Shown: positions 46,973 through 58,640 of the stretch, in pieces | How the letters are laid out: each line of letters opens with the position of its first letter | How positions within the stretch are numbered: the first letter of the stretch is position 1 | Assembly: GCF_001654865.1 (NCBI RefSeq) | Contig: NZ_LXEO01000017.1 | Location: 186,001 to 250,000 of the forward strand | Reading direction: 5' to 3' | DNA: 64,000 nucleotides | Source: Buttiauxella noackiae ATCC 51607 | GTDB taxonomy: Bacteria; Pseudomonadota; Gammaproteobacteria; Enterobacterales; Enterobacteriaceae | Translations under genes and position numbers: made by a program | The notes under the pieces: model-generated | Database searches by the model: none | Seen by the model: only the letters and a program-made list of their open reading frames with translations | Told to the model about the DNA's origin: nothing

Positions 46973-49053
46973 TATTTCGCTCCAATGGTCGCAGTCATAC
47001 GGATGTTACGGTTTTCAGAAAGCTCAAGGCTTGAGAGCACCATGAGTTGCGGCAGGCTGCGACGTAAGAAACGCGCCAGCAATGGTCGCAGCGCATGGTT
47101 AACCAACAACACCGGCGGCGCACCGAGCATCTCCTGGCGTTTCAGTGCCTCCGTAGCCTGCTCCAGCAAGCGGTCCGCAAGGCCGGGTTCCAGCCCACCG
47201 CCACCCTGCAATGCCTGCAATAATAAACGCTCAAGTGCGGCATCCAGGCCAATCACCTGCACTTCACCATTGCCAGGGAACCATTGCTGAGTAATCGCCC
47301 GTCCCAGTGCCACACGTACCACCGCCGTTAATTCATGCGGGTCATTTTGGATCGGCGCATGTTCTGCCAAAGTTTCCAGAATTGTGCGCATATCACGAAT
47401 CGGCACTTTCTCAGCCAGCAGGTTTTGCAGCACTTTGTGCAATGTGGTTAACGTCACCACACCCGGCACCAGGTCTTCCGTTAGCTTCGGCATTTCCTGG
47501 GTTACACGGTCAAGCAGTTGCTGTGCTTCCTGGCGGCCAAACAGTTCTGGCGCAAACTGGCCAATCAGATGGTTAAGATGCGTCGCGACCACAGTACTGG
47601 CTTCGACTACGGTAAAGCCCTGAATTTGCGCCTGCTCTTTAAGCGCACTTTCAATCCAGGTGGCTGCAAGGCCAAATGCCGGGTCAGTCGTGGTTTCGCC
47701 GGGAAGAGTGCCTGCGGCAGTTCCCGGATTGATAGCAAGCCAGCGCCCCGGATAAGCATCACCACTGCCAATCTCAACGCCTTTCATCAGGATACGATAA
47801 CGTGCAGGCGGCAAGTCCATGTTGTCGCGAATATGGACCACCGGCGGTAAGAACCCCATATCCTGCGCGAATTTTTTGCGGATGCTGCGGATTCGCCCTA
47901 ACAGCTCGCCGTCCTGCTGGAAATCCACCATCGGAATCAGGCGATAACCCACTTCCATTCCCAGCGAATCTTCCAGTTGCACGTCATTCCATGTTGCTTC
48001 AACTGCCTGCGGGTTTTCCTGCGGTTTGACCGGGGCTGATGGGGCCGCAGGCTGTTCCATCTGGCGTCCGCGCATCCACCACGCCAGCCCAAGCAATGCA
48101 GCAGTAAACAGCAGGAAGACAAAGTTAGGCATTCCCGGCACCATGCCAAGCAAACCAAGAACACCGGCACTTAGCAGCATAACGCGCGGATTGTTGAACA
48201 GTTGGGTGACCATCTGCTCGCCAACATCCTGGTCGGTTGCCACTCGGGTTACGATAACGCCGGCAGCGGTCGAGATGACCAGTGCCGGGATCTGCGCAAC
48301 CAGGCCATCACCGATGGTCAAGAGCGTATAAGTTTCTGCTGCTGCGCCAAAGGGCATGTCGTGCTGAAGCATACCGACCATCAGACCGCCCACCACGTTA
48401 ATCACCATGATCATCAGCCCGGCGACCGCATCGCCACGCACGAATTTACTGGCCCCGTCCATCGAGCCGTAAAAATCAGCTTCCTGAGTCACTTCAGAAC
48501 GGCGCTTTTTCGCCTCATCTTCGCCAATCAGCCCGGCGTTAAGATCGGCGTCAATCGCCATCTGTTTACCCGGCATGCCGTCCAGCACAAAGCGCGCGCC
48601 GACCTCAGCAATACGCCCGGCACCTTTGGTGATAACCATAAAGTTGATGATAACGAGGATGATAAACACCACGATACCGATAGCAAAGTTGCCGCCAACG
48701 AGGAAGTGACCGAAAGCCTCAACCACTTTACCCGCTGCCGCACCACCGGTATGGCCATCCATCAAAATGATACGGGTTGATGCCACGTTCAACGCCAGGC
48801 GCAGTAACGTCGTAAACAGCAGAATGGTTGGGAAAGCAGCGAACTCGAGGGTTTTCTGGGTGAACATTGCCACCAGCAGAACCATAATCGACAACGCGAT
48901 GTTAAAGGTGAACAGTAAATCCAGTATAAACGCCGGGAGCGGCAGGACCATCATCGACAAGATCATCAAGATCAGTATCGGTCCGGCAAGAATTTGCCAT
49001 TGCCCGGATTTCATACTGGCAGGCAGACGCAGTGTTGCGAGCAAATTAGCCAT
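46972..49053 (-). CDS. flhA: Flagellar export gate protein FlhA
   Basis: This 693-residue protein (E. coli 692) is the export gate of the flagellar type III secretion system. Eight membrane helices occupy about residues 20-320, including FHIPEP signature-like motifs such as GDGLVAQIPALVISTAAGVIVTR. A large cytoplasmic domain (about 360-693) binds substrate-chaperone complexes. The ATG at 49053 aligns with E. coli and overlaps the flhB end by 8 nt; a 7-residue longer start is unlikely. Confidence 0.97.
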   Translation of the reverse strand: MANLLATLRLPASMKSGQWQILAGPILILMILSMMVLPLPAFILDLLFTFNIALSIMVLLVAMFTQKTLEFAAFPTILLFTTLLRLALNVASTRIILMDGHTGGAAAGKVVEAFGHFLVGGNFAIGIVVFIILVIINFMVITKGAGRIAEVGARFVLDGMPGKQMAIDADLNAGLIGEDEAKKRRSEVTQEADFYGSMDGASKFVRGDAVAGLMIMVINVVGGLMVGMLQHDMPFGAAAETYTLLTIGDGLVAQIPALVISTAAGVIVTRVATDQDVGEQMVTQLFNNPRVMLLSAGVLGLLGMVPGMPNFVFLLFTAALLGLAWWMRGRQMEQPAAPSAPVKPQENPQAVEATWNDVQLEDSLGMEVGYRLIPMVDFQQDGELLGRIRSIRKKFAQDMGFLPPVVHIRDNMDLPPARYRILMKGVEIGSGDAYPGRWLAINPGTAAGTLPGETTTDPAFGLAATWIESALKEQAQIQGFTVVEASTVVATHLNHLIGQFAPELFGRQEAQQLLDRVTQEMPKLTEDLVPGVVTLTTLHKVLQNLLAEKVPIRDMRTILETLAEHAPIQNDPHELTAVVRVALGRAITQQWFPGNGEVQVIGLDAALERLLLQALQGGGGLEPGLADRLLEQATEALKRQEMLGAPPVLLVNHALRPLLARFLRRSLPQLMVLSSLELSENRNIRMTATIGAK

Positions 49054-50197
49054 CGGAGTCCTTCTCGTTTGCAAAGTCCAGCGCTTCAGGCACTGGAAGG
49101 TTTTCAGGTTTTTTCGGGATTAAACCGCCAGCAATACGCCAGCGTCGCAGTTGCCATACCCATGCCAGCACTTCTGCTACGGCGGAATACAACTGCCCAG
49201 GAATTTGTTGCCCTATTTCAGCATGGCGGTATAACGCACGCGCCAGCGGTGGAGCTTCGAGCATTGGAATGCGGTGCTCATTACCAATTTCACGGATACG
49301 CAACGCAACCATGCCCGCTCCTTTCGCCAGCACTTTTGGCGCACTCATTTTGTTTTCGTCGTACTGCAAGGCCACCGAGTAGTGCGTAGGGTTGGTCACA
49401 ATTACATCGGCCTTCGGCACATCCGACATCATGCGGCGGCGCGCAGCGGCACGCTGTTGTTGGCGAATACGCCCTTTAACATGCGGGTCGCCTTCTTGTT
49501 GCTTGAATTCGTCGCGAATATCCTGGCGGCTCATGCGCAGCTTTTTAATGTTGCTGAAAATCTGGAAGAACACGTCAAAGCCGACCATCGGGGTCAGCCC
49601 CAAAACAATCAGCAAACCACACACCGCCACCATATTTAGTGCATGTCCTAAAGCGGCCAATGGCGGTTCACTCATCAGGCGCATCATCTCTGGCCATTTA
49701 TGCAGCAGATACCAGGCCGTTACGCTGCCAACCAGGATGGCTTTGAGAAAGGCTTTTAATAGTTCAGCGCCAGCTTGTGCGGAGAACATCCGCCCGAGCC
49801 CAGAAATTGGATTCATTTTGCTGAATTTAAACTGTATCGACTTCCCGCTGAACAGGATGCCACCCAACAACATCGGGGCTGCAATCGCCACAATCACCAG
49901 CCCAATAATCAGCGGCAACAGTGCCCAGACGGCCTGCTTTATCAGTTGGCTGATTTGGTTAACGATAAGATTGGGGTCGTTAATAATGCTGTGGTCAAAA
50001 TGAAGTCCGGAGGACAACATTGCCGCCAGCTGTCGGGCCAACGGTTCTCCACCCATCCAGATAATGCTGATGCCCACCAATAGCATAAGCAATGAGGTCA
50101 ACTCGCGGGATCGGGGAATCTGCCCATCTTCGCGCGCTTTTTCAAGTCGGTGGGGTGTGGGGGCTTCTGTTTTGTCGTCGTCGCTTTCTTCTGACAC
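49046..50197 (-). CDS. flhB: Flagellar export switch protein FlhB
   Basis: This 383-residue protein (E. coli 382) controls the switch from rod/hook to filament export. Four membrane helices (about 30-210) are followed by a cytoplasmic domain with the autocleavage motif NPTH in VIVTNPTHYSVAL. The N-terminus is acidic (MSEESDDDKTEAPTPHRLEKAREDGQIPRS), as usual. It is first gene of flhBAE, 140 nt from cheZ. Confidence 0.97.
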   Translation of the reverse strand: MSEESDDDKTEAPTPHRLEKAREDGQIPRSRELTSLLMLLVGISIIWMGGEPLARQLAAMLSSGLHFDHSIINDPNLIVNQISQLIKQAVWALLPLIIGLVIVAIAAPMLLGGILFSGKSIQFKFSKMNPISGLGRMFSAQAGAELLKAFLKAILVGSVTAWYLLHKWPEMMRLMSEPPLAALGHALNMVAVCGLLIVLGLTPMVGFDVFFQIFSNIKKLRMSRQDIRDEFKQQEGDPHVKGRIRQQQRAAARRRMMSDVPKADVIVTNPTHYSVALQYDENKMSAPKVLAKGAGMVALRIREIGNEHRIPMLEAPPLARALYRHAEIGQQIPGQLYSAVAEVLAWVWQLRRWRIAGGLIPKKPENLPVPEALDFANEKDSDG

Positions 50198-50303
50198 TGC
50201 AACAATCTCGTGGCCACAATTACCAGCACAGCATGTCAGAAAGGGGTAACGCTAATGGGAGGAAAACGGGGGGATTTGTGGGTTTGTTTGTGGGTTAAGC
50301 GAT

Positions 50304-50331
50304 GCGCAGCGCCTATTACCAGGCACTGCGC
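50304..50331. other. Hairpin in the cheZ-flhB gap
   Basis: Nested arms GCGCAG/CTGCGC and GCCT/AGGC form a stable stem just past the cheZ stop without a T run. It may stabilise the cheZ mRNA 3' end. Confidence 0.4.
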
Positions 50332-50337
50332 GAAGCC

Positions 50338-50982
50338 TTAAAACCCTAAACTATCCAGTAAATCATCAACCTGATCCTGGCTTGCAACCACACCTGCAGC
50401 GGTCGCGTTCATTTGCGGGCCGTTGAGCAGACTGTCGGCTGGGCGTTTCGCACGCGCATCCAGTTCTGGCATGTTTTCCATCAACACCATCAACAATTGG
50501 CGTTCAATTTCCTGGATAACATCCATCATGCGCTTGATGACCTGACCAGTTAAATCCTGGAAGTCCTGCGCCATCATGATTTCCAAAAGCTGGGCATTGG
50601 TAAAGCTGGTGTGACTCGGTACGCCAGACAAGTAGCTGCGCGTATCGGTAACCAGTTCACGGGCATCACCCAGTTCGATGGGATTTTCAAACCAGGCATC
50701 CCAGCGGCCATTGAGTGCTTTGGCGTCGGATTCCAGTTTGTTCTGATGAGGCTGAGCCAGCTCCACACAGTTCAGCGCGCGTTCTGCAGCCTGCGCGGTC
50801 ATCTGCACCACATAGTCCAGACGGTCGCGAGCATCGGGAATCGCTTCTGCCGCTTCGGCAATCGCCTGATCAAGGCCCAGCTCGCGTAAGCTGTCGCGCA
50901 GCATTCGGGTCAGGCTGCCTATCCGAACGATAATATCGCCGGTTGAATGTAACTCTGACGCGGGATTGGTAGATGAGTGCAT
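50338..50982 (-). CDS. cheZ: CheY-P phosphatase CheZ
   Basis: This 214-residue protein (same as E. coli) speeds CheY-P dephosphorylation. The catalytic D143 and Q147 are in [17 protein letters not shown]. The C-terminal CheY-binding helix ends [12 protein letters not shown]. It lies 10 nt downstream of cheY. Confidence 0.97.
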   Translation of the reverse strand: MHSSTNPASELHSTGDIIVRIGSLTRMLRDSLRELGLDQAIAEAAEAIPDARDRLDYVVQMTAQAAERALNCVELAQPHQNKLESDAKALNGRWDAWFENPIELGDARELVTDTRSYLSGVPSHTSFTNAQLLEIMMAQDFQDLTGQVIKRMMDVIQEIERQLLMVLMENMPELDARAKRPADSLLNGPQMNATAAGVVASQDQVDDLLDSLGF

Positions 50983-50992
50983 GAGCCTCTCC

Positions 50993-51382
<390 letters not shown>

Positions 51383-51536
51383 TTATTGGGTTCCTTCTGT
51401 AGTTGCCTATTCAAAGAGGCGTAATTGTTGCAGCCAGTCTGGACACGGCCAGCGCGCAAGAACCGGAGCGTACATTGAGTACGTGAGGATTCTGAGTGCT
51501 GCCCGGGCTCAAAATGGCAAATAAAATAGCCTTATC
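51383..51536. repeat. 154-nt noncoding spacer with internal palindrome between cheB and cheY
   Basis: The spacer contains no reading frame of note. It includes GCGTACATTGAGTACGT (about 51468-51484), whose GTAC/GTAC arms form a small hairpin. Its overall character is that of a dispersed intergenic repeat, which I suspect but cannot verify. It interrupts the normally tight cheB-cheY junction. Confidence 0.5.
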
Positions 51537-52586
51537 TCAGATACGGATTGCCTGTCCGGCGCTAATCTTCGCCAACATCTGCTGGCTAATCTGGCTTAGA
51601 TCGACCACTTCGCTGACGCCACCACTATTGATGGCCTCACGCGGCATGCCGAACACCACACAACTTGCTTCGTTTTGGGCGATAGTCCATGCCCCGGCTT
51701 TATGCATTGCCAACATCCCTGCGGCGCCGTCATTCCCCATTCCCGTTAAAATGACGCCCACGGCGTTACGCCCGGCGAATTTCGCGACAGAATGGAACAG
51801 CACATCCACGGCCGGACGATGCCGGTTCACGGGTGGGCCGTCATGAATTTTGATTTGGTAGTTCGCCCCGCTACGAGCAAGCTCCATATGTTTATCACCC
51901 GGCGCGATGTAGGCGTGCCCCGGTAGCACACGTTCGCCATCCTCGGCCTCTTTCACGGCTATCTGGCATAACTTGTTAAGCCGGTCAGCAAACGAGCGCG
52001 TAAAACCTGGTGGCATATGCTGCGTGATTAATACCGCCGGGCTTGATAGCGGCAGCGGTTGCAGCACATGGCGAATCGCCTCAGTGCCACCGGTTGATGC
52101 ACCAATCGCTATCAATTTTTCAGAACTGAGTAATGGCCCCGCTTTCAACGCAGCAGGAGCTGCAACGGGTGCGCGCGCCGCCAGTTTTGCCTTCGCGGCA
52201 GTACGCACTTTCTCCGCAATAGTTTCGCTGTAAGCCAGCATCCCTTCGCGAATGCCTAACTGCGGTTTGGTGACAAAATCAATCGCGCCCAACTCCAGCG
52301 CCCGTAATGTCACCTCCGAACCTTTGCCTGTCAGTGACGAAACCATCACCACGGGCATTGGGCGTAAGCGCATCAGCTTTTCAAGGAAATCCAGACCGTC
52401 CATGCGCGGCATTTCCACATCCAGCGTCAGCACGTCAGGGTTAAATTTCTTAATCAAGTCGCGTGCCACAAGCGGGTCTGGTGCAGTTGCCACCATTTCC
52501 ATGTCATCGTGGCTATTCACAATTTCTGTCATGATCTGGCGCATCAGGGCGGAGTCATCGACGCACAGCACGGTTATTTTTGTCAT
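51537..52586 (-). CDS. cheB: Receptor methylesterase/deamidase CheB
   Basis: This 349-residue protein (as E. coli) has an N-terminal receiver with D56 in [13 protein letters not shown] and a C-terminal esterase domain with catalytic S164 (GASTGGTEA), H190 (TQHMPPGF) and D286 (GMGNDGAAG). It removes methyl groups from chemoreceptors. It overlaps cheR by 4 nt. Confidence 0.98.
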   Translation of the reverse strand: MTKITVLCVDDSALMRQIMTEIVNSHDDMEMVATAPDPLVARDLIKKFNPDVLTLDVEMPRMDGLDFLEKLMRLRPMPVVMVSSLTGKGSEVTLRALELGAIDFVTKPQLGIREGMLAYSETIAEKVRTAAKAKLAARAPVAAPAALKAGPLLSSEKLIAIGASTGGTEAIRHVLQPLPLSSPAVLITQHMPPGFTRSFADRLNKLCQIAVKEAEDGERVLPGHAYIAPGDKHMELARSGANYQIKIHDGPPVNRHRPAVDVLFHSVAKFAGRNAVGVILTGMGNDGAAGMLAMHKAGAWTIAQNEASCVVFGMPREAINSGGVSEVVDLSQISQQMLAKISAGQAIRI

Positions 52587-53449
52587 GATCTTTCCTTACT
52601 CAGTCCGTACACGGTCTGCCCACGCAGTAGAAACTCGCGGCTGAGGTTACTGAAGTTTTCCGAATGCCCGGCAAACAGCAGTCCGCCCGGTTTTAGCAGC
52701 GGTACAAAACGCTGCAAAATTTGCTGCTGTGTCGCTTTATCAAAATAAATCATCACATTGCGGCAAAAAATGGCGTCAAACGGCCCAGGAATTGGCGCTT
52801 GCTTGTCCAAAAGATTGATGGGCGCAAACTCCATGTGGCTGGCCAGATCGCTACGCACCCGTACCAGCCCATCGTGTGGCCCTGTGCCACGCATGAAGTA
52901 GCGCTGCATCTGGAGCGGAGCCAGTGTTTTCAGTTCATCCAGGCGATAAATAGCACTCTGGGCTTTCTCCAGCACCTGAGTGTCGATATCGCTGGCAAAG
53001 ACTTTCCAACGCCCAGGCGCCATACCCAGCACATCCGCAAGCGTAATGGCGATGGAATATGGCTCTTCACCAGTTGAGGCTGCCGCACTCCAGACTTTGT
53101 ACTCCCCGCTACGTTTACGCGCATGTTCCGCGAGAATCGGAAAGTGGTGACCTTCGCGAAAAAACGCCGTCAAGTTAGTGGTCAGGGAGTTAATGAACGC
53201 CTGCCATTCGGCATTGCTGCCGTTGGCCTCCAGCATGCTCAGGTAGTGCCCAAAATCCTCCAGTCCCAGGGTGCGTAAACGGCGCACCAGGCGGTTGTAA
53301 ACCATGTCTCGCTTGTGATCGGCCAGCACGATTCCTGCTCGCTGGTAAATCAACTGGCATATCCGGCGAAAGTGCGTGTCGGACAGCGGTAGACGCTGTG
53401 TCATCTGTAACATTAATGACGATTGTCCAGTGGACAGTGGTGATGTCAT
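52583..53449 (-). CDS. cheR: Receptor methyltransferase CheR
   Basis: This 288-residue SAM-dependent enzyme (E. coli 286) methylates receptor glutamates. The N-terminal helical domain ([27 protein letters not shown]) and the SAM-fold [16 protein letters not shown] plus [14 protein letters not shown] are clear. The beta-subdomain that binds the receptor C-terminal NWETF is present. The NWETF tail itself occurs on the Tar protein nearby. Confidence 0.97.
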   Translation of the reverse strand: MTSPLSTGQSSLMLQMTQRLPLSDTHFRRICQLIYQRAGIVLADHKRDMVYNRLVRRLRTLGLEDFGHYLSMLEANGSNAEWQAFINSLTTNLTAFFREGHHFPILAEHARKRSGEYKVWSAAASTGEEPYSIAITLADVLGMAPGRWKVFASDIDTQVLEKAQSAIYRLDELKTLAPLQMQRYFMRGTGPHDGLVRVRSDLASHMEFAPINLLDKQAPIPGPFDAIFCRNVMIYFDKATQQQILQRFVPLLKPGGLLFAGHSENFSNLSREFLLRGQTVYGLSKERS

Positions 53450-53468
53450 AGCGCCTTCTCAGTCACAA

Positions 53469-55073
53469 TCAGGGGGTAACGAGCACCCCGTTGGTTACTA
53501 AATCTCTGGTGACGTCTTCGTTGCCGACAGTTTCCAGATTAAACACCGATACCACACCGCTGAGGTGTTCGGCCTGGTTTGCCAGAGCATCGGTTGCTGC
53601 TGCCGCTTCTTCGACCAGCGCGGCGTTTTGTTGTGTCACTTGATCCATCTGGCTTACTGCGAGTGCTACCTGCTCGATTCCACGGCGCTGTTCGTCGGAT
53701 GCTGAAGCAATTTCGCCCATGATGTCGTTAACCTGCGTTACCGAACGCACGATTTCCGCCATCGTCGTGGCTGCCGTATCAACCAGTTGCGAACCGTGCT
53801 GCACGCGGTCGACCGACTCTTCAATAAGGACTTTGATCTCTTTTGCCGCCTGCGCACTGCGTTGTGCCAGGTTGCGTACTTCACCAGCCACCACGGCAAA
53901 TCCACGACCCTGCTCACCGGCACGCGCAGCTTCTACTGCGGCGTTAAGTGCCAGAATATTGGTCTGGAATGCAATGCCATCAATGACGCTGGTTATATCG
54001 CCAATTTTCTTCGAGCTGCCCGCGATGTCATGCATGGTACGGGCGACGTTTGCTGCCTGCTGCCCACCTTGCTGTGCGGTATCCGCAGCGGTTCGCGAAA
54101 GTTGAGCGGCCTGGCGAGCATTGTCGGCGTTCTGGCTCACGGTTGCGGTCAACTGCTCCATGCTGGCAGCCGTTTGTGCCAGCGAAGCGGCTTGCTGTTC
54201 GGTACGTGATGAGAGGTCGTTATTGCCTGCCGCAATTTCCGCGATACCGGTGTGCATGGCACTGCTGCCCTGACGCACATCGGTCACAGTCTCTTTCAGC
54301 GCCTGCTGCATGTTTTTCAGGCTGCGGAAAATCTCCGAGATTTCATTTCGTCCATAAACACTTATCGGACGCGCTAAATCGCCCGCAGCAATGTGCTCAA
54401 AGTGGTCACGGACTATTTCCAACGGTTGCACCAGCATTTTGCGCGACCATGCAATCGAGCCAATCAGCATCAGGATGGCAATCACCGTGACGCTGACAAA
54501 AATAATCGCTGATATTTGGTAGTTCAGTTTGCTGTCTTCACTCGAGGCCACCACCGTGTCATTAATGCTTTGTTGCCATGCATTAAAGTTCGCATCAAAA
54601 ATATCTTGCGATTTCTGAATCGGTGCGCTGAGGAAATCTGAAAGCTGATTGCTTTCAAGCCAGGTTGCCTGGTGTTGTAAGTCGTCACGATACGTGGCGT
54701 AACTTTGTTTGGTTGACGCCATCATCTCTTCACCTTCTTTATTCAAAGGTGTGATATCGAGGAACTGGTTAAACAGCATGTCAGCCTGTTTCAGGCTGCC
54801 ACGGGCATTGGCCATCAGGCGTTTGATATCTTCTGGTGGATAACTTAGCGCCGTGAGCGTACCAGCACGACTTAATGCCGTACCGGCCTGCAACAACGCA
54901 GCCCGGCTTTGGGTTAAGGTGTCACGCTGCTGGTTTCCGACTTCAACCATTTGTAGATTCTGAACATCATCCCTGAATGCCCAAAAGGACAATCCATTAC
55001 TACCAATCTGCAGCACGCCGCAGATGATTAAGATTAACAACAGAGTGGTCGAAATTCGGATACGATTAAACAT
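53469..55073 (-). CDS. tap: Methyl-accepting chemotaxis protein Tap
   Basis: This encodes a 534-residue receptor. The N-terminus [27 protein letters not shown]-type block and the periplasmic [10 protein letters not shown] / [14 protein letters not shown] segments identify it as Tap, the dipeptide/pyrimidine sensor that works with the dipeptide-binding protein. It is followed by a second TM (about 190-210), HAMP, and the signalling tip [31 protein letters not shown]. It lacks the C-terminal NWETF, as in E. coli. The start at 55073 fits homology; a 7-residue longer start is possible. Confidence 0.94.
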   Translation of the reverse strand: MFNRIRISTTLLLILIICGVLQIGSNGLSFWAFRDDVQNLQMVEVGNQQRDTLTQSRAALLQAGTALSRAGTLTALSYPPEDIKRLMANARGSLKQADMLFNQFLDITPLNKEGEEMMASTKQSYATYRDDLQHQATWLESNQLSDFLSAPIQKSQDIFDANFNAWQQSINDTVVASSEDSKLNYQISAIIFVSVTVIAILMLIGSIAWSRKMLVQPLEIVRDHFEHIAAGDLARPISVYGRNEISEIFRSLKNMQQALKETVTDVRQGSSAMHTGIAEIAAGNNDLSSRTEQQAASLAQTAASMEQLTATVSQNADNARQAAQLSRTAADTAQQGGQQAANVARTMHDIAGSSKKIGDITSVIDGIAFQTNILALNAAVEAARAGEQGRGFAVVAGEVRNLAQRSAQAAKEIKVLIEESVDRVQHGSQLVDTAATTMAEIVRSVTQVNDIMGEIASASDEQRRGIEQVALAVSQMDQVTQQNAALVEEAAAATDALANQAEHLSGVVSVFNLETVGNEDVTRDLVTNGVLVTP

Positions 55074-55115
55074 CAAACAGCCCTCAGCCAGCACGTCTGC
55101 CAGTCATTAAGATTC

Positions 55116-56777
55116 TTAGAAAGTTTCCCAGTTATCGTCGCGCCCACTGGTTGTCGGCTTACTGGTTTTGATAACAGGAGCTGAAGATACGGTGGTACTC
55201 ACAGACATCGGAACAGTCGGTTCGGTCGTTAAACGGAAAGCGGCAACCAGCTGGCTTAGCATGCTGGCTTGCTCTTCAAGTGCGGCAGCCGCAGAGGCTG
55301 ACTCCTCAACCAAAGAGGCGTTCTGCTGCGTAACGCGGTCCATTTCTGACACCGCCAGCGCAACCTGGTCGATACCGCGGCTTTGCTCATCAGAGGCGGA
55401 CGCAATTTCACCCATAATGTCGGTCACTCGTGTAACGGCATTAACGATGTCGCTCATGGTTTCCCCGGCGCTTTCAACCAGCACAGAGCCGGTATCCACG
55501 CGGGAAACTGAATCTTCAATCAGTGATTTGATCTCTTTGGCCGCCTGCGCGCTGCGCTGGGCGAGGTTTCTCACCTCCCCGGCAACCACCGCGAATCCAC
55601 GCCCCTGTTCACCGGCACGCGCAGCCTCTACTGCGGCGTTCAGCGCCAGAATATTGGTCTGGAAAGCAATGCCGTCAATCACACCAGTGATATCAGCAAT
55701 CTTCTTCGAAGAACCGGCGATGTCGTGCATGGTCTTCACTACGCCATCCACAACTTTGCCGCCGCGCTGAGCGGTTTCGGAGGCGCTTAAGGCTAATTGA
55801 GATGCCTGACGGGCGTTTTCCGCATTCTGTTTCACGGTAGCGGTGAGCTGCTCCATGCTGGCGGCAGTTTCTTCAAGCGATGCAGCCTGCTGCTCGGTAC
55901 GGGAAGAGAGGTCGTTGTTTCCGGCGGCAATTTCCGTCGCACCGCTGTAGATGGCATCAGAACCATCACGCACGCTGCCGACGGTTATGATCAGTTCTTG
56001 CTGCATATGGCGCACGCTGGAAGTCAGTTCGCTAATCTCATTGCGGCCATTTGAGACGATATTTTCAGTCAGGTTGCCGTTGGCAATTTCACGGATATGA
56101 CCAATAACCACCGACAGCGGTTGCAGCAAAATCCGGCGCATGCCAACCCACACCAGCAAAATCACGGCAGCCAGTGCTAACGCAAGGCCGACAATTTGCC
56201 ATTTCGCGAAGTTGTAATCCTGAGTGCTGGCAATATAAGACTGCTCGTACATGCGGTCATTAAGCGCAATATAGTCGCTATATTCTTTTTGCAGCGCGTT
56301 TTGCAGGCTTTGCGTGGACTGCGCAAAATAGGCGTCCATATTGCCACTTTCCAGATAACCTACCAGTTCGCTTAGCGCCTGGTTGTAATTCCGGTAGTCG
56401 TCATCAATGCCGTTAACCACCGCTTCCAGCTCCGGGTTAATGGCAGGGATTTGTTTAAACAGGGTGTAATGTTTCTGAGCATCGGCGAGGGATTTTTTGG
56501 CGTTATTGAGCAAGTCGGTTTTCGCCGCACTTTGCCCATTACTGGCATCCATCATCATACGGGCAGCCGAACGACTGAGGTTAATGCGCGTTTGCAGCAT
56601 CAATTCCCAGGTGTTTGCCAGTTCCGACTGCTGAACACGTAACTCTTTGGAAACTTTAAAACTATCGTTATTTTGTTTGAGCGAGTTAAAGAACATTCCG
56701 CCAGAGATGAGTTGGAGGAGAGCGAACACCACCAGCACCATCATTAGCATGGTGACAACGCGAATACGGTTCAACAT
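55116..56777 (-). CDS. tar: Methyl-accepting chemotaxis protein Tar
   Basis: This 553-residue receptor matches E. coli Tar (553 aa). Ligand-contact arginines are in [17 protein letters not shown] (the R64/R69/R73 region for aspartate). HAMP, methylation helices, the conserved tip and the C-terminal CheR/CheB tether NWETF are present. The ATG at 56777 (MLNRIRVVT) follows a GGGTG SD; earlier in-frame starts overlap the sigma28 promoter. It heads the tar-tap-cheRBYZ operon. Confidence 0.96.
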   Translation of the reverse strand: MLNRIRVVTMLMMVLVVFALLQLISGGMFFNSLKQNNDSFKVSKELRVQQSELANTWELMLQTRINLSRSAARMMMDASNGQSAAKTDLLNNAKKSLADAQKHYTLFKQIPAINPELEAVVNGIDDDYRNYNQALSELVGYLESGNMDAYFAQSTQSLQNALQKEYSDYIALNDRMYEQSYIASTQDYNFAKWQIVGLALALAAVILLVWVGMRRILLQPLSVVIGHIREIANGNLTENIVSNGRNEISELTSSVRHMQQELIITVGSVRDGSDAIYSGATEIAAGNNDLSSRTEQQAASLEETAASMEQLTATVKQNAENARQASQLALSASETAQRGGKVVDGVVKTMHDIAGSSKKIADITGVIDGIAFQTNILALNAAVEAARAGEQGRGFAVVAGEVRNLAQRSAQAAKEIKSLIEDSVSRVDTGSVLVESAGETMSDIVNAVTRVTDIMGEIASASDEQSRGIDQVALAVSEMDRVTQQNASLVEESASAAAALEEQASMLSQLVAAFRLTTEPTVPMSVSTTVSSAPVIKTSKPTTSGRDDNWETF

Positions 56778-56808
56778 ATAACACCCTTTTAATGATTTCT
56801 TATCGGTG

Positions 56809-56835
56809 TTATCGGCATGAAGAAACAGAACTTTA
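56809..56835 (-). promoter_or_regulatory. Sigma28 (FliA) promoter of tar
   Basis: On the minus strand TAAAGTTC (56828-56835), an 11-nt spacer and GCCGATAA (56809-56816) match the flagellar class 3 consensus TAAAGTTT-N11-GCCGATAA almost perfectly. Confidence 0.93.
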
Positions 56836-57179
56836 ACGGAAACCGGCCGGGATGCGGGTGATTGCATTAATGCAGTGAATTTAAGAGCCAGATGCGCAGA
56901 AGGGTTTGCAGTTGTGCTGCCAGGTTTATATTTTCGCAATGTATCAAGATGCGAATACTTTTATTGTTAAAACTTCAGATCAAATCCCTATACCTTCGAC
57001 AACCTGAACGCTGAATAGGCGAATGCATTGAAATTTAGCTCAGGAATTCAGAAGCGTTCAGAAATCGAACAAAAGACTGGCTGATTGGATAAGTTGAAAT
57101 ATTTTCCCGCTTAATCAATTTATTACTCACATCGATATTGAATAACGCTGAGATTCTGCGAAAACACTGGCAATTTTTT

Positions 57180-57195
57180 TGTGATGAAAATCACA
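57180..57195. promoter_or_regulatory. CRP-cAMP site upstream of the symporter gene
   Basis: TGTGATGAAAATCACA is a perfect TGTGA-N6-TCACA dyad, about 170 nt before the symporter start. It suggests catabolite control of the transporter; an effect on tar, 400 nt away, is less likely. Confidence 0.75.
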
Positions 57196-57365
57196 TTGTT
57201 ACATCAGCGTTTCCGAATTAACAAATATGACAAATAGTAAAAAATAGTTGAAACCTGGCGAACTTTGGTTCAATTTATGGGCCGAATATATATTGGGCAA
57301 ACATAATAATTATATATAGCTCAACAAGTTAAATAAATGTTACATACGACGGGGTTATCAAATAA

Positions 57366-58628
57366 TTGTCTAGTTCAAACAAACTTACACTATTCATTCT
57401 TCTTTTCATGTTTGCCGGGATCCTCTCCGGTGCTGCCATCCACGAGTACGCAGCCGCTGAAAACATCAAAAGCTATGCCGAAAACATCACGCTGTTTACC
57501 GACATCTTTTTACGCCTGATCAAAATGGTTATTGCTCCATTGGTGTTCAGCACCCTGACCGTGGGCATTATGAAGATGGGTGAAACATCCACCATTGGCC
57601 GCGTGGGCGGCAAAGCAATGGTGTGGTTTGTTTCATCTTCTGTGCTTTCTATTCTGGTCGGCTTGTTCATTGTTACCCTTCAACACCCAGGGGCTGGCAT
57701 GAATTTACAAGTGCCAGCGGGTGATGTGCAAACCGGTCTTGCGGTCAGCGGCATGAACCTGAAAGCGTTTATCTCACACACCATTCCAACCAGCATTGCG
57801 GGCGCAATGTCGAACAACGAAATCCTGCAAATCGTCGTGTTCTCTCTGTTCTTCGGTATTGCTGGTGCTTCTTTGGGGGAGAAATTTAACGCCCCTTTAG
57901 TCGCGGCGCTGGATGTGGTTTCCCACATTATGCTGAAAGTGACAGGCTATGTGATGTACGTGGCACCACTGGCTATCTTCGCGGCTATTTCGTCTGTCGT
58001 TGCGACGGAAGGTCTGGGGATTTTGCTTAACTACGCATCCTTCATTGGCGGTTACTATCTCGCGATTATCCTGACTTGCATGGTGCTTATCGGTGTTGGC
58101 TATATGGTTCTCAAGCGCGATGTATTCCGCCTGATCGCCATGCTGAAAGACCCGGTCCTGGTGGCGTTTACTACCAGCAGCTCCGAAGCGGCTTATCCGA
58201 AAACACTGGACCAGCTCACGCGCTTTGGTTGCTCTCGTAACATTGCATCATTTGTTCTGCCGATTGGTTATTCGTTCAACCTGGTCGGTTCAATGGTGTA
58301 TTGCTCTTTTGCTTCTATGTTTATCGCGCAGGCTTATAACATCCACCTCACTTTCTCTGAGATTGTTGTGCTGATGTTGACCTTAATGCTGGCGTCAAAA
58401 GGGATTGCAGGTGTACCGCGTTCTGCGCTGGTTGTACTGGCAGCAACCATCCCAAGCTTCAATATTCCGGTGGCAGGCATTTTACTGCTGATGGGTATCG
58501 ACCACTTCCTGGATATGGGCCGTTCTGCCATCAACGTATTGGGTAATGGCGTTGCGACGGCGATGCTGTCCAAAAATGAAGGTGAACTGGAAGAACAAAC
58601 TGAGATTGGTGAAGAGATCGAAGCTTAA
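57366..58628 (+). CDS. Acidic amino acid/dicarboxylate:cation symporter (DAACS family)
   Basis: This 420-residue transporter of the glutamate/dicarboxylate family (GltP/DctA type) has eight membrane helices and two re-entrant loops. Hairpin 1 shows the serine-rich TTSSSEAAYPKTLD; TM7 shows GYSFNLVGSMVY; hairpin 2 shows KGIAGVPRSALVVL. TM8 reads DHFLDMGRSAINVLGNGVA, with the Arg that binds a side-chain carboxylate. The start is TTG at 57366 (MSSSNKLTLF); no ATG fits before the first helix and the SD is weak. The gene is inserted between cheW and tar, opposite to all che genes. Confidence 0.88.
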   Translation: MSSSNKLTLFILLFMFAGILSGAAIHEYAAAENIKSYAENITLFTDIFLRLIKMVIAPLVFSTLTVGIMKMGETSTIGRVGGKAMVWFVSSSVLSILVGLFIVTLQHPGAGMNLQVPAGDVQTGLAVSGMNLKAFISHTIPTSIAGAMSNNEILQIVVFSLFFGIAGASLGEKFNAPLVAALDVVSHIMLKVTGYVMYVAPLAIFAAISSVVATEGLGILLNYASFIGGYYLAIILTCMVLIGVGYMVLKRDVFRLIAMLKDPVLVAFTTSSSEAAYPKTLDQLTRFGCSRNIASFVLPIGYSFNLVGSMVYCSFASMFIAQAYNIHLTFSEIVVLMLTLMLASKGIAGVPRSALVVLAATIPSFNIPVAGILLLMGIDHFLDMGRSAINVLGNGVATAMLSKNEGELEEQTEIGEEIEA

Positions 58629-58640
58629 GTCTTTTCTTTC

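Larger units (their letters stand above)
56778..57365. other. Divergent spacer between tar and the symporter gene
   Basis: This 588-nt AT-rich region holds the sigma28 promoter of tar near its left end and a consensus CRP site at 57180-57195. I see no gene or repeat in the rest. Confidence 0.7.

Noticed and set aside
46972-49074. flhA starting at 49074 (seven extra residues)
   Set aside because: The family start MANLLATLR at 49053 fits E. coli FlhA and the usual short overlap with flhB.
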